From CAYMKE01 sp964345135 (lineage in GTDB: Bacteria > Bacteroidota > Bacteroidia > Bacteroidales > JBBRXJ01): a stretch of 25,273 nucleotides of DNA. Positions within the stretch are counted from its first letter, which is position 1; the number at the start of each line of letters is the position of its first letter. Positions 9,037 to 19,182 of this stretch are shown here, piece after piece. Under the pieces are notes generated by a model. It was given only the letters and a program-made list of their open reading frames with translations, was not told the DNA's origin and made no database searches. The DNA lies in contig CAYFQI010000008.1 in NCBI GenBank assembly GCA_964345135.1, positions 1 through 25,273 of the forward strand. Reading direction: 5' to 3'. The position numbers and the translations under genes were made by a program.

Positions 9037-10992
9037 ATGAATAATTCAATTGGAAAAAAGCGGGCCATTATCAAGCATGTACGCCCTGAAATTGATTGTG
9101 GATTATACCCTGTAAAGAGGAGTAGCGGGGAAAAAATAAATGTCGAAGCAGATATTTTTTCAGATGGCCATGATGAAATCAAAGCAGAACTGCTTTATAG
9201 AAAATCGGGTACTAAAAAATGGAATAAAATATCAATGAAATTTATCATCAATGATCATTGGTTTAGCTCTTTCTCTCCTGAAAAAGAAGGATTATATGAA
9301 TATACCATACAAGGATGGGTTGATGTATTTCATACATGGCAAAGAGATATAAAAAAGAAATTTAATGCCGGGCAGGATATCCGGGTTGAATTACAAATGG
9401 GGATCCAAATGATCGAAGAAGCAATACAAAATGCTCTCAAAACAAAAGAAAATGAACTTCAACACTATTTAAAAGGAATAAATAACGCAAAAGGTCAGGC
9501 TACTGCATTGGAAATAGCAGAAAGCAATCAATTGAGGGAGTTGATGAATGATTTTGTAAAAAAAGAAACCATTTCCATATATCCCAAAATTTTAACTGTT
9601 GACGTTGAAAGGAAAAAAGCCGGTTTTAGTGCATGGTATGAGTTATTTCCCCGTTCAGCATCTCAGACACCAGGGAAACCTGGTACATTTAATGATGTGA
9701 TAAAACTGTTGCCGGAAATTGCTACAATGGGGTTTGATGTTTTGTATTTACCCCCTATACATCCCATTGGTGAAAGTTTTCGAAAAGGAAAAGACAATGC
9801 ACCGGAATGCAAATCAGGAGACCCCGGTTCACCATGGGCTATAGGCTCTAAAGAAGGGGGGCACAAAGCCATACATCCTCAATTGGGGTCATTAAATGAT
9901 TTTAAAAACCTGGTACTTCAAGCTAAAAGCCATGATATAGAAGTTGCCATTGATATTGCTTTTCAATGTTCTCCTGATCACCCGTATGTAAAGGAACACC
10001 CTAACTGGTTCATTTGGCGCCCGGATGGAACGGTACAATATGCTGAAAATCCGCCTAAAAAATACCAGGATGTGTTGCCGTTAAATTTTGGTACAGATGA
10101 CTGGAGAAATTTATGGGCTGAGCTAAAAAGTATTTTTGATTATTGGATAGATAAGGGAGTTAAAATATTCAGGGTTGATAATCCGCATACCAAACCATTT
10201 CATTTTTGGGAATGGGTGATCAAAGAAATCAGAAAAGACCACCCTGAAGTTATTTTTCTTGCTGAAGCATTCACCCGCCCGCGTATTATGGAGCATCTTG
10301 CAAAAATCGGATTTACCCAGTCATATACGTATTTCACGTGGCGGCATACACGGGACGAAATGATTCAATATGTTAATGAACTCACCAAAACACCTGTTCG
10401 TGAGTTTTATCGTCCAAATTTCTGGCCCAATACTCCTGATATTCTACCTGAATCATTACAATACAAAGAAGAAGGAGCGTTCATCACCAGAGTTGTCATG
10501 GCATCTACCCTTTCTTCCAACTATGGAATATACGGACCTTCTTTTGAATTCGGCTTGAATGAGCCCCATCCTGACAGGGAAGAATATATTAACAATGAAA
10601 AATACGAGATCAAACAATGGGATTGGCATAAACAAACCAAGATCAAACAAATTATTAGCATTATCAACAAAACTCGTAAAGAAAATCCTGCATTGCAAAC
10701 AACATGGAATATATATATTGCTGAAACAGAGAATACACAATTATTATGCTATGGAAAGACAGATGATGCCTGGAACAATAAAATTATAATAGCAGTCAAT
10801 ATGGATCCCGTATATAAACAGGGAGCATGGGTTAAATTTCCATTATATCAAATGAAAATTGACCAGGATAAACCCTTTAAGGTGAATGATGTACTTTCCG
10901 GGAAATCTTTTGAATGGCAGGGGGAATGGAATTACGTGGAATTAGATCCTAAAGATATTCCGGCACATATATTTATTGTTGAAGAATTATAA
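9037..10992 (+). CDS. glgE: Alpha-1,4-glucan:maltose-1-phosphate maltosyltransferase
   Basis: The 651-residue protein has the length and order of the GH13_3 family. An N-terminal beta-sandwich (about 10-115) is followed by a helical insert (about 115-185) and a catalytic barrel from about 190. The nucleophile is Asp381 in FRVDNPHTKP, the acid/base is Glu410 in FLAEAFTRP, and Asp468 lies in NTPDIL. The RVDNPHTKP form is characteristic of GlgE rather than of ordinary amylases. Family members transfer maltosyl units from alpha-maltose-1-phosphate to the non-reducing ends of alpha-1,4-glucans in the cytoplasm; there is no signal peptide. The next gene encodes the enzymes that make maltose and phosphorylate it, which independently supports this call. 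The gap to that gene is 21 bases, so they are probably co-transcribed. Confidence 0.95.
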   Translation: MNNSIGKKRAIIKHVRPEIDCGLYPVKRSSGEKINVEADIFSDGHDEIKAELLYRKSGTKKWNKISMKFIINDHWFSSFSPEKEGLYEYTIQGWVDVFHTWQRDIKKKFNAGQDIRVELQMGIQMIEEAIQNALKTKENELQHYLKGINNAKGQATALEIAESNQLRELMNDFVKKETISIYPKILTVDVERKKAGFSAWYELFPRSASQTPGKPGTFNDVIKLLPEIATMGFDVLYLPPIHPIGESFRKGKDNAPECKSGDPGSPWAIGSKEGGHKAIHPQLGSLNDFKNLVLQAKSHDIEVAIDIAFQCSPDHPYVKEHPNWFIWRPDGTVQYAENPPKKYQDVLPLNFGTDDWRNLWAELKSIFDYWIDKGVKIFRVDNPHTKPFHFWEWVIKEIRKDHPEVIFLAEAFTRPRIMEHLAKIGFTQSYTYFTWRHTRDEMIQYVNELTKTPVREFYRPNFWPNTPDILPESLQYKEEGAFITRVVMASTLSSNYGIYGPSFEFGLNEPHPDREEYINNEKYEIKQWDWHKQTKIKQIISIINKTRKENPALQTTWNIYIAETENTQLLCYGKTDDAWNNKIIIAVNMDPVYKQGAWVKFPLYQMKIDQDKPFKVNDVLSGKSFEWQGEWNYVELDPKDIPAHIFIVEEL

Positions 10993-11013
10993 TACCTTTA
11001 ATCATAACACATT

Positions 11014-14000
11014 ATGGTACAAGAACAATATATGGATAAAGCAGATTGGTATAAAGATGCTATCATATACGAACTACACATTAAGGCTTTTAAAGATACA
11101 AATGGAGATGGGACTGGTGATTTTAAGGGATTGATTGAAAAATTGGATTATCTCGAAGACCTTGGAATTACGGCTATCTGGCTTCTGCCATTTTACCCTT
11201 CTCCGTTCAGGGATGATGGATACGATATAGCAGATTACTATAAAATACATCCTGATTATGGGAACATCAGGGATTTTAATAAATTTTTATTTGAAGCGCA
11301 CAAACGCAATATAAAAGTAATTATTGAGCTGGTGTTAAATCATACATCCGACCAGCACAAGTGGTTTCAACGGGCACGTAATGCCAAAAAAGATTCTGCT
11401 TTCCGCAATTATTATGTGTGGAGCGACGACCCTACCATATATAGTGAAACCCGGATCATATTCAATGATTTTGAAGTATCAAACTGGCAGTGGGATCCGG
11501 TGGCTGGCCAATATTACTGGCACCGCTTTTATTCACATCAACCTGATTTGAATTTTGATAACACCAGGGTACAAAATGAAATATTCAAAATTATTGATTA
11601 TTGGTTAAATATGGGGGTTGACGGGTTTAGACTGGATGCCGTGCCTTATTTGTTTGAACGCAGGGGCACTAATTGTGAGAATCTGCCTGAAACACATGAT
11701 TTTCTCAAAAAACTCCGTGCACATGTAGATAAAAACCATTCAAACAAGTTATTACTGGCTGAAGCCAACATGTGGCCTGAAGACGCTTCCGCATATTTTG
11801 GTAATGACGATGAATGTCACATGAATTATCATTTTCCCCTGATGCCGCGAATGTTTATGTCTTTAAAAATGGAAGACCGATACCCGATCATGGATATTTT
11901 TGACCAAACGCCTGAAATACCGAAAAACTGCCAGTGGGCAATGTTTTTGCGAAATCATGACGAGCTTACCCTCGAGATGGTGACAGATGAAGAACGGGAT
12001 TACATGTATAAAGTTTATACCAATGAACCCAAAGCACGCATAAACATGGGAATCCGGCAGCGTTTAGCTCCACTTCTCAACAATAACCGGAAAAGCATTG
12101 AACTGCTCAACATTCTTTTGTTTTCGCTCCCGGGCACTCCTGTTCTATATTATGGTGATGAAATAGGAATGGGGGATAATTATTACCTGGGTGACAGGAA
12201 TGGTGTCCGTACTCCAATGCAATGGACCCCCGGCAGAAATGCAGGATTTTCAGCTGCAAATCCTAACAAATTATATCTCCCTGTAAACCTTGATCCGGAA
12301 TATCAATACGAAGCAGTCAACGTGGAGACCCAACAACGAAATGTTTCATCTCTTTATTGGTGGATGAAACGAATGATCAACCTCCGGAAACAATATCCTG
12401 CTTTCGGGAGGGGCAGTATCTCGTTCTTATCTCCCGAAAATTCCAAAATATTATGTTTCTTACGGTTTTATGAAAACGATGTCATATTGATAATAGCCAA
12501 TTTATCCCGGTATCCACAGGCGGCTGAAATTGAATTGGAAGAATTTAAAGATTATACACCCATAGAAATATTCAGTCAAAATGAATTCCCAATGATCAAA
12601 GAAGAACCCTATTTATTCACCATGACTCCATATGGGTATTATTGGTTTGAATTGAAAAAAAAGGTCACTAATGTCCAGGAAAAAATGATTGAAACCCCAC
12701 TTATTTCGCTTAAATCACCAGAAGAATTAAATAATGTTAAAAATTCAACGATCATGGAAGCCAAAATTCTGCCTGTATACCTTCCTAAATGTCGGTGGTT
12801 TGGCGGAAAATCAAAGAAAATAAGTGACATCAATATTATGGATTGTATTGAATTACCACTTGCCGACGAAAAAGCCTTTTGGCTTATTTTTGAAGTTGAT
12901 TACCAACATGGCCTGCCCGAAATTTATCAATTGCCCGTATGCTTTGGGGATAAGGAAATTAAAAATGAATTACAGGAAAAATCAACCCAAGCCATTATTG
13001 CATCAGTTACATTAATGAAAAAGAAAATGTGGTTGTATGATGCTGTCTTCAATGAAAAATTCAGGAATGCACTTTTTGAATCAGCTGTAAAAATAAGACG
13101 TGGAAAAGATAAAGGCAAACATTTATATTTTCATATTGATAAACAAGCAAAAAAAAGATTTTTTACAGGAAAAGACACCGTATTCTCCAATGTATTGAGT
13201 GTTGAGCAAAGCAATACATCTATTATCTATGGTGATGAGCTTTTTGTTAAATTATACAGAAAACTTGATATTGGCATCAATCCTGACATGGAAATAACAC
13301 AATTTATTACTCAAAAAACACCGTTTAAAAACATCCCTCAATTTGCAGGCTCCATTGAATATAAGAAAGAAAATAAAAATGTTTATTCCCTCGGGATGAT
13401 GCAGGAACTTGTTCCGAATGAAGGGGATGCATGGAAATATTTTGAGGATGTACTTTCTTTATATTATGAGAATGTGTTGGCTTCTCCCTTGTTAAAAGAA
13501 GATTTTAATTTAAAAGGCGAACTGAGTAATCCGCTGTCATTTAATGAAATACCTGAAGAATTACAGGATTTAATTGGAGCTGCAAATGCCGAAATGATCA
13601 GTCTGCTTGGCGAGCGAACAGGCGAAATGCATATGGCATTAGCTTCAAATAAAGAGATGAATGATTTTAAACCCGAACCCTTTTCAATTTATTACCAAAG
13701 GGCCTTATACTCGTCGATCCAATCGCTAGTGAGATCTGCAACCCGGAACCTTTCAAAAAATATAAAAACCATTCCCGACGATTATAAAGCAGATGCCAAA
13801 AGCATCCTGTCTAAAAAGAATGAATTACTGAAATACCTGAAAAATATATATTCAAAAAAAATAAACACTAAAAAAATACGGGTCCATGGAGATTATCATC
13901 TCGGACAAGTGTTATTTACAGGAAAAGACTTTATTATTATTGATTTCGAAGGCGAACCAGCCAGAGCTTATAGTGATAGAAGACTCAAACGATCGCCTTT

Positions 14001-14340
14001 ACGGGACATTGCAGGCATGATTCGTTCATTGCATTATGCCCCTTATAACACCCTTTACAAATTATCATCCATCGGTGAAGCGGAAGCAGAAAACCTCGAC
14101 AAATGGGCTGAGATATGGTGTCATTACATGAGCATGTTCTTTTTTAAATCATACCTGAATCAAATTAAAGATGATAATCTGATTCCGAAGGAACAGGAAG
14201 ACTTAAATATACTACTGACAACATTTTTAATTGAAAAAGCTGTGTATGAACTTAATTATGAACTCAACAACAGACCTGAATGGGTAAATATTCCTATCAA
14301 AGGAATTCAATATATACTCTCGAAATATACATCTGAATAA
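11014..14340 (+). CDS. treS: Trehalose synthase fused to maltokinase (TreS-Pep2/Mak)
   Basis: The 1108-residue fusion carries two steps of the GlgE pathway. Residues 8-550 are a GH13_16 trehalose synthase that interconverts trehalose and maltose: GVDGFRLDAV with nucleophile Asp208, LLAEANMWP with Glu250, and FLRNHDE with Asp316. Residues 575-1108 are a maltokinase with the N-terminal CRWFGGKS motif (593-600), the HGDYHLGQ catalytic loop (His958, Asp960) and IDFEGEP (Asp977), making maltose-1-phosphate from maltose and ATP. Fusion of the two activities is known from several bacterial phyla. No signal peptide is seen. The start at 11014 lies 21 bases after glgE; an in-frame ATG at 11032 is an alternative, since no Shine-Dalgarno decides between them. 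The product feeds GlgE directly. Confidence 0.95.
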   Translation: MVQEQYMDKADWYKDAIIYELHIKAFKDTNGDGTGDFKGLIEKLDYLEDLGITAIWLLPFYPSPFRDDGYDIADYYKIHPDYGNIRDFNKFLFEAHKRNIKVIIELVLNHTSDQHKWFQRARNAKKDSAFRNYYVWSDDPTIYSETRIIFNDFEVSNWQWDPVAGQYYWHRFYSHQPDLNFDNTRVQNEIFKIIDYWLNMGVDGFRLDAVPYLFERRGTNCENLPETHDFLKKLRAHVDKNHSNKLLLAEANMWPEDASAYFGNDDECHMNYHFPLMPRMFMSLKMEDRYPIMDIFDQTPEIPKNCQWAMFLRNHDELTLEMVTDEERDYMYKVYTNEPKARINMGIRQRLAPLLNNNRKSIELLNILLFSLPGTPVLYYGDEIGMGDNYYLGDRNGVRTPMQWTPGRNAGFSAANPNKLYLPVNLDPEYQYEAVNVETQQRNVSSLYWWMKRMINLRKQYPAFGRGSISFLSPENSKILCFLRFYENDVILIIANLSRYPQAAEIELEEFKDYTPIEIFSQNEFPMIKEEPYLFTMTPYGYYWFELKKKVTNVQEKMIETPLISLKSPEELNNVKNSTIMEAKILPVYLPKCRWFGGKSKKISDINIMDCIELPLADEKAFWLIFEVDYQHGLPEIYQLPVCFGDKEIKNELQEKSTQAIIASVTLMKKKMWLYDAVFNEKFRNALFESAVKIRRGKDKGKHLYFHIDKQAKKRFFTGKDTVFSNVLSVEQSNTSIIYGDELFVKLYRKLDIGINPDMEITQFITQKTPFKNIPQFAGSIEYKKENKNVYSLGMMQELVPNEGDAWKYFEDVLSLYYENVLASPLLKEDFNLKGELSNPLSFNEIPEELQDLIGAANAEMISLLGERTGEMHMALASNKEMNDFKPEPFSIYYQRALYSSIQSLVRSATRNLSKNIKTIPDDYKADAKSILSKKNELLKYLKNIYSKKINTKKIRVHGDYHLGQVLFTGKDFIIIDFEGEPARAYSDRRLKRSPLRDIAGMIRSLHYAPYNTLYKLSSIGEAEAENLDKWAEIWCHYMSMFFFKSYLNQIKDDNLIPKEQEDLNILLTTFLIEKAVYELNYELNNRPEWVNIPIKGIQYILSKYTSE

Positions 14341-14358
14341 AAAAATGAAAGGAACATT

Positions 14359-16275
14359 ATGAACGAAGAAGTATTATACACGACGCAGTTTACAGATTAT
14401 GATATTTATTTATTTAAACAGGGGAAACATTTCTCTTTATTTGAAAAGCTGGGTTCACACATCATGAGCCATGAAAGCCGGGAGGGTGTCTACTTTGCTG
14501 TTTGGGCACCAAATGCAAAATTTGTTGGTGTGACCGGAGATTTTAATAACTGGAACAAACACGCTCATCCCCTGTTTGTCAGACAGGATGAATCCGGAAT
14601 ATGGGAAGGGTTTATACCCGGGATGAAACAAGGTGATTTGTATAAATATTATATTGAATCAAAATACAATGATTTTAAAATTGAAAAGGGTGACCCTTAT
14701 GCTTTTATGTGGGAAACACCCCCGAACACTTCATCTGTTGTATGGGACATAGACTATCAGTGGAATGACGATGAATGGATGAAACAGCGCAGGGAACAAC
14801 GTGAACAGCCTAAACCCTGGTCAGTTTATGAAATTCATATAGGATCATGGAAACGAAATACTGAAGAAAACAACCGGTTTTTAACATACCGGGAAATGGC
14901 CGAAGAATTGCCCCAATATATACAGGAAATGGGATACACTCACGTGGAATTCATGCCGCTTAAAGAACATCCGTTTTACGGGTCATGGGGATACCAGATA
15001 ACAGGGTATTTTGCTCCTTCCAGCAGGTTTGGAACCCCACAGGATTTGAAGTACCTGATTGAAGAATTGCATAAACATAATATCGGGGTAATTATGGACT
15101 GGGTTCCTTCACATTTTCCTAGTGATGGGCATGGATTATCTTATTTTGATGGCACTCACCTGTATGAACATCAGGATTCACAAAAAGGGTATCATCCGGA
15201 ATGGAACAGTTATATTTTTAATTATGGAAGAAATGAGGTCATTTCATTCCTGGTTAGTAATGCATTGTTTTGGCTCGGACAATACCATATTGACGCACAA
15301 CGTGTTGACGGGGTTGCTTCTATGTTGTATCTCGACTATGCCCGGGAAAATGGTGAATGGATACCAAACCAGTTTGGTGGCAGGGAAAACCTCGAAGCTG
15401 TAGATTTTTTAAAGTATTACAATGAAGCCATTCATAGCGAATATCCGGATATATATTCCATTGCTGAAGAATCTACTGCCTGGCCAATGGTCACCCGCCC
15501 GACTTATGTCGGTGGCCTTGGATTCGATATGAAATGGATGATGGGATGGATGCACGACACCCTTGAATATTTCAAAAAAGACCCCATACACCGAAAATAT
15601 CATCAAAATGATATTACATTCAGCCTGGCGTATGCCTTTTCTGAAAATTTTATGTTGCCTTTGTCTCATGATGAAGTTGTGCATGGTAAAAATTCGCTTA
15701 TTTATAAAATGCCGGGCGATGAATGGCAACAATTTGCTAATCTCAGATTGCTGTTTGGATATATGTATGGTCACCCGGGAACAAAACTCCTTTTCATGGG
15801 CAGTGAATTCGGACAAACATCCGAATGGCAGCACGACAGTAGCCTCGACTGGCATCTGCTTCAATACGACTATCATAAGGGCATACAGGAAATGATGAAA
15901 CAACTGAATCATACATATACCTCTGAATTACCTTTGTATGATGATCCCTTTACACAGGAAGGCTTTGAATGGGTGGACTTCAATGACCATGAAAATAGTG
16001 TGATCATTTTCATCAGGAAAGACAGGGAAAATAAACAATTTATTATTGTAGCCTGCAATTTCACTCCTACTATCCATTATGATTATAAGGTAGGAGTTCC
16101 TGAAAGCGGAACATATATTGAAATTTTAAATACAGATGCAAAAGAATTTGGTGGCAGTAATGTGTTAAACTCCCATCCGCTTCATAGTCAGCCTGTAGAA
16201 TGGCATGGCAGGGAGCAGTTTATTAATGTCACACTGCCTCCGCTGGGTGTGACATATTTGAAACTTGAGAAGTGA
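14359..16275 (+). CDS. glgB: 1,4-alpha-glucan branching enzyme
   Basis: The 638-residue protein belongs to the GH13_9 family. A CBM48 module occupies about 25-135, with FAVWAPNAKFVGVTGDFNNW near 46-65. The catalytic barrel carries Asp317 in QRVDGVASMLYLDY, Glu370 in IAEESTAWP and Asp438 in LSHDEVVHGK, and a C-terminal beta domain follows. It is shorter than the E. coli enzyme because the extra N-terminal module is missing, which is common. The residue after the nucleophile is Gly where Ala is usual. It makes alpha-1,6 branches in the glucan extended by GlgE, and completes the operon 18 bases after the treS fusion. An AAAGGAA sequence at 14348-14354 is a good ribosome binding site for this start. 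No separate glycogen synthase or ADP-glucose pyrophosphorylase gene is present in the window. Confidence 0.95.
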   Translation: MNEEVLYTTQFTDYDIYLFKQGKHFSLFEKLGSHIMSHESREGVYFAVWAPNAKFVGVTGDFNNWNKHAHPLFVRQDESGIWEGFIPGMKQGDLYKYYIESKYNDFKIEKGDPYAFMWETPPNTSSVVWDIDYQWNDDEWMKQRREQREQPKPWSVYEIHIGSWKRNTEENNRFLTYREMAEELPQYIQEMGYTHVEFMPLKEHPFYGSWGYQITGYFAPSSRFGTPQDLKYLIEELHKHNIGVIMDWVPSHFPSDGHGLSYFDGTHLYEHQDSQKGYHPEWNSYIFNYGRNEVISFLVSNALFWLGQYHIDAQRVDGVASMLYLDYARENGEWIPNQFGGRENLEAVDFLKYYNEAIHSEYPDIYSIAEESTAWPMVTRPTYVGGLGFDMKWMMGWMHDTLEYFKKDPIHRKYHQNDITFSLAYAFSENFMLPLSHDEVVHGKNSLIYKMPGDEWQQFANLRLLFGYMYGHPGTKLLFMGSEFGQTSEWQHDSSLDWHLLQYDYHKGIQEMMKQLNHTYTSELPLYDDPFTQEGFEWVDFNDHENSVIIFIRKDRENKQFIIVACNFTPTIHYDYKVGVPESGTYIEILNTDAKEFGGSNVLNSHPLHSQPVEWHGREQFINVTLPPLGVTYLKLEK

Positions 16276-16324
16276 AGATTTATTTTTACCGTGGGAGGGT
16301 GGCTTTGTTTTTATAATGTATTCC

Positions 16325-18028
16325 TTATTGCCTGTAAATCCCAATGTCACTCAGTTCTGTGCTGTCAATATAAGCCGATTTTTCTTTATTTTCAGCAAAA
16401 GCTTTTTTAATGAAAATTTCAGCAGATTGCTTATATGTTGAATCTCTTTGGCTGTCGAATAGTAAGAGGTACCCGATGATAATATTTCCTATCATTTCAA
16501 CGAGCCTTCTTGCATGAAAATCATAAAATTCGTTGTCTTTTACTTCGAGTACTGCATTAACGGTAGTTTCAAATTCTTTTGTCAATTGTTTTAGCAACCG
16601 GTGTAAGTGCTCATATTCCGGATTTATATTTTCAGCTTCGTATTCTTTAATTTTATTTAAAAAGATATTGGTACTCACGCCTCTGATTGCTGCGACGACT
16701 TGTAGTTGTGACGTGCCTTCATAAATAGATGTAATGCGGGCATCCCTGTACATTTTTTCTATGGGAAAATCTTTCATATAACCGGCCCCTCCATGTACTT
16801 GTAAAGAATCATACGTGATTTGATTCACATATTCACTGGAAATTAATTTGACAAGCGGAGTATAAACATCTGCCAATCGCTGGAAATATTTCATTTCTTT
16901 GCGTTCTTCGGGTGTTAATGATCTTGTTTCCGACAGGTGTGTATATGTTTTGTACATATCAACAAACCGGGCTGTTTCATACATAAGAGTACGCTGTGCC
17001 TGGGTTTTAACTTTCATATTGGTAAGCATTTCATAAACAGCCGGAAATTCAATAATAGGCTTGCCAAATTGTATCCTTTCTCTTGCATATTTTTCTGCTT
17101 CCCTCCAGGCTGCTTCGGAGATGCCTGTGCTTTGTGCAGCAATTCCCAGGCGAGCAGAATTCATGAGCGACATTACATATTTAATCAATCCCATTCGTTG
17201 TGTACCTATAAGTTTGGCAGGGGCATTTTTAAATACGAGTTCACAAGTAGGAGACCCTTTAATGCCCATTTTATTTTCAATTCTACGGATGATTAATCCA
17301 CCATCATTTCTGTCAAAGACAAACAGCGACAACCCTCTTCCATCATGAGTTCCTTCTTCTGATCTGGCCAGAACTAAAGCAATATCAGAATCGCCATTTG
17401 TGATGAATCGTTTGACTCCATTGAGCAGCCATTTTCCGGATTTATTGTCATAAGTGGCTTTGAGTTGTACGGACTGCAGATCAGATCCGGAATCGGGTTC
17501 TGTAAGATCCATGGACGCAGTGGCCCCTTTATTGATTCGGAGTAAAAATTCATTTTTTATGGCTTCATCGCCAAATTCATGGATGGTTTCTGCACAATCC
17601 TGAAGGCCCCAAATGTTTGCAAACCCCCCATCGGCTCTAGAAACCATTTCGTTGGCCATGACATACGGTACAATAGGAAAATTAAGACCCCCGTATTTTC
17701 TGGGTAGTGACATACCATATACATCAGCCTGGATAAGTGCATCAAGATTTTCTTTAGTTCCCGGAGCATAAATAACCCGGTTATTTTCTAATTTTGGCCC
17801 AATTTGATCAACCCCCTCTGCATTGGGTTCTATTATTTCTCCACATATTTCACCGATGACTTCAAGGGTTTTTTCATAATTATCTATTGCATCTTCATGA
17901 TCACGTGGTGCATAATCAAACTCATCTTTTTCTGCAAAGTTATTTTCTTTCATTTCAGCAATTCTTTTCATCATCGGGTGATGAAGGTGAAAGCTAAGGT
18001 CTTTATTGTCAGTATATTGATTTGCCAT
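16325..18028 (-). CDS. Acyl-CoA dehydrogenase
   Basis: The 567-residue protein is longer than the usual 380-residue form and carries an N-terminal extension (about 1-80) and a C-terminal helical domain (about 455-567). The flavin and substrate signature ASMDLTEPDSGSD lies at 171-183. SARLGIAAQSTGISE at 291-305 and the HGGAGYMKDFPIEKMYRDAR region at 412-431 are typical. Glu437 in SIYEGTSQ matches the catalytic base of short- and medium-chain enzymes. The reaction is FAD-dependent alpha,beta-desaturation of an acyl-CoA, with electrons passed to ETF. It is the last gene of the etfB-etfA-acd operon, 31 bases after etfA, so the encoded ETF is its probable acceptor. The chain-length specificity cannot be read from the sequence. 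It converges with glgB across a 49-base gap in which I see no clear terminator hairpin. Confidence 0.92.
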   Translation of the reverse strand: MANQYTDNKDLSFHLHHPMMKRIAEMKENNFAEKDEFDYAPRDHEDAIDNYEKTLEVIGEICGEIIEPNAEGVDQIGPKLENNRVIYAPGTKENLDALIQADVYGMSLPRKYGGLNFPIVPYVMANEMVSRADGGFANIWGLQDCAETIHEFGDEAIKNEFLLRINKGATASMDLTEPDSGSDLQSVQLKATYDNKSGKWLLNGVKRFITNGDSDIALVLARSEEGTHDGRGLSLFVFDRNDGGLIIRRIENKMGIKGSPTCELVFKNAPAKLIGTQRMGLIKYVMSLMNSARLGIAAQSTGISEAAWREAEKYARERIQFGKPIIEFPAVYEMLTNMKVKTQAQRTLMYETARFVDMYKTYTHLSETRSLTPEERKEMKYFQRLADVYTPLVKLISSEYVNQITYDSLQVHGGAGYMKDFPIEKMYRDARITSIYEGTSQLQVVAAIRGVSTNIFLNKIKEYEAENINPEYEHLHRLLKQLTKEFETTVNAVLEVKDNEFYDFHARRLVEMIGNIIIGYLLLFDSQRDSTYKQSAEIFIKKAFAENKEKSAYIDSTELSDIGIYRQ

Positions 18029-18059
18029 TTTAATTTCGGTTTAATAAATTGATAATGAT

Positions 18060-19079
18060 TTATTTAGTGTTTTGTTGATAATGTTTCATTAATTTAGGGA
18101 TGATTTCATTCAGGTCGCCAATAATTACATAATCAGCAATTTTATTGATCGGAGCATCTTCATCATTATTAATGGATATGATCATAGATGATTCGGACAT
18201 TCCTGCCCTGTGCTGTACCTGTCCTGATACTCCGCATGCAATGTAAAGTTTTGGACGAACAGTAACTCCTGTTTGGCCTACCTGGCGCTCATGATCGACA
18301 AAGCCTGCATCAACAGCTGCTCTTGATGCGCCTACTTCGGCACCAATCAATTCAGCAAACTCGTGTAAAAGATTAAAATTGCTTTTTGAACCTACACCGT
18401 ATCCTCCGGAAATGATGATCGGGGCATTTTTAATATTGATTTTCCGGGTTTCGACGTTACGTTCAATAACATTTACAATAAAATCTTCCTTGTCAAGAAA
18501 TTCAGTAGCATTTATTTTTTTTATTTCGCCTTTATAAGAAGGAGAAACAACTTCTTTTCTCATGACCCCTTCTCTAACTGTGGCCAATTGTGGACGTGTT
18601 TCAGGATTGATAATGGTGGCAATGATATTCCCCCCAAATGCCGGCCTGATTTGATACAGAAGGTTCGTATATTCTTTTTTTGTTTTATTATCAGTATGGC
18701 CACCAATAACTAATTCCGTACAATCAGCTGTTAATCCGCATTTTAAAGAAGAAGCAAGGCGGGGCGCCAGGTCTCTTCCTGCTGAAGTGGCCCCGAATAA
18801 TCCAATTTGAGGTTTTTCTTTGTTAAATATTTTTTTTACGAGTTTTGCATGAGGCAATGTGGTATATGGAGACAATCCTTCGCCTTCTGCTATATGCAAA
18901 ATATCTACCCCATGGGGAAAGATTTCTTTTTCTTTTCCATCAAGTTTATCTCCGATGAGAATTGCTTCAAGACCGCATTTAAGTTCATTTGCTAAAGACC
19001 GTCCTTTGGTTAATAATTCAAGGCTAACATCTGCAATTTTGCCTTCATTTATCTCGCAGTAAACAAATACATTATTCAT
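18060..19079 (-). CDS. etfA: Electron transfer flavoprotein subunit alpha
   Basis: The 339-residue protein has the ETF alpha layout. An N-terminal alpha/beta domain spans about 1-190 (VFVYCEINEGKIADVSLELL near the start; GATSAGRDLAPRLA at 96-109). The C-terminal FAD-binding domain contains GGYGVGSKSNF near 225-235, GQTGVTVRPKLYIACGVSG near 268-286 and QHRAGMSESSMIISINND at 289-306. With EtfB it forms the cytoplasmic heterodimer that collects electrons from the acyl-CoA dehydrogenase encoded just downstream. The gap from etfB is 103 bases, wide for an operon, and contains a TATTTTTG box at 19103-19110 on this strand that could be a weak internal promoter. Whether this ETF bifurcates electrons cannot be settled by eye. 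Confidence 0.93.
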   Translation of the reverse strand: MNNVFVYCEINEGKIADVSLELLTKGRSLANELKCGLEAILIGDKLDGKEKEIFPHGVDILHIAEGEGLSPYTTLPHAKLVKKIFNKEKPQIGLFGATSAGRDLAPRLASSLKCGLTADCTELVIGGHTDNKTKKEYTNLLYQIRPAFGGNIIATIINPETRPQLATVREGVMRKEVVSPSYKGEIKKINATEFLDKEDFIVNVIERNVETRKINIKNAPIIISGGYGVGSKSNFNLLHEFAELIGAEVGASRAAVDAGFVDHERQVGQTGVTVRPKLYIACGVSGQVQHRAGMSESSMIISINNDEDAPINKIADYVIIGDLNEIIPKLMKHYQQNTK

Positions 19080-19182
19080 TATGTTGATATTTTACTTTTT
19101 TTCAAAAATATGATAATTGTTATTATATATGCCGGCAATATTTTGTAAGGTCCGGATGTTTTTATTAGGGATCATAAATAAA

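Noticed and set aside
15409..15912. 167-codon open frame on the minus strand within glgB
   Set aside because: It lies wholly antisense to a well-conserved branching enzyme and encodes no recognisable domain.
16276..16324. Bidirectional terminator between the convergent glgB and acyl-CoA dehydrogenase genes
   Set aside because: No stem longer than 3-4 bp with a T tract could be found in the 49-base gap.
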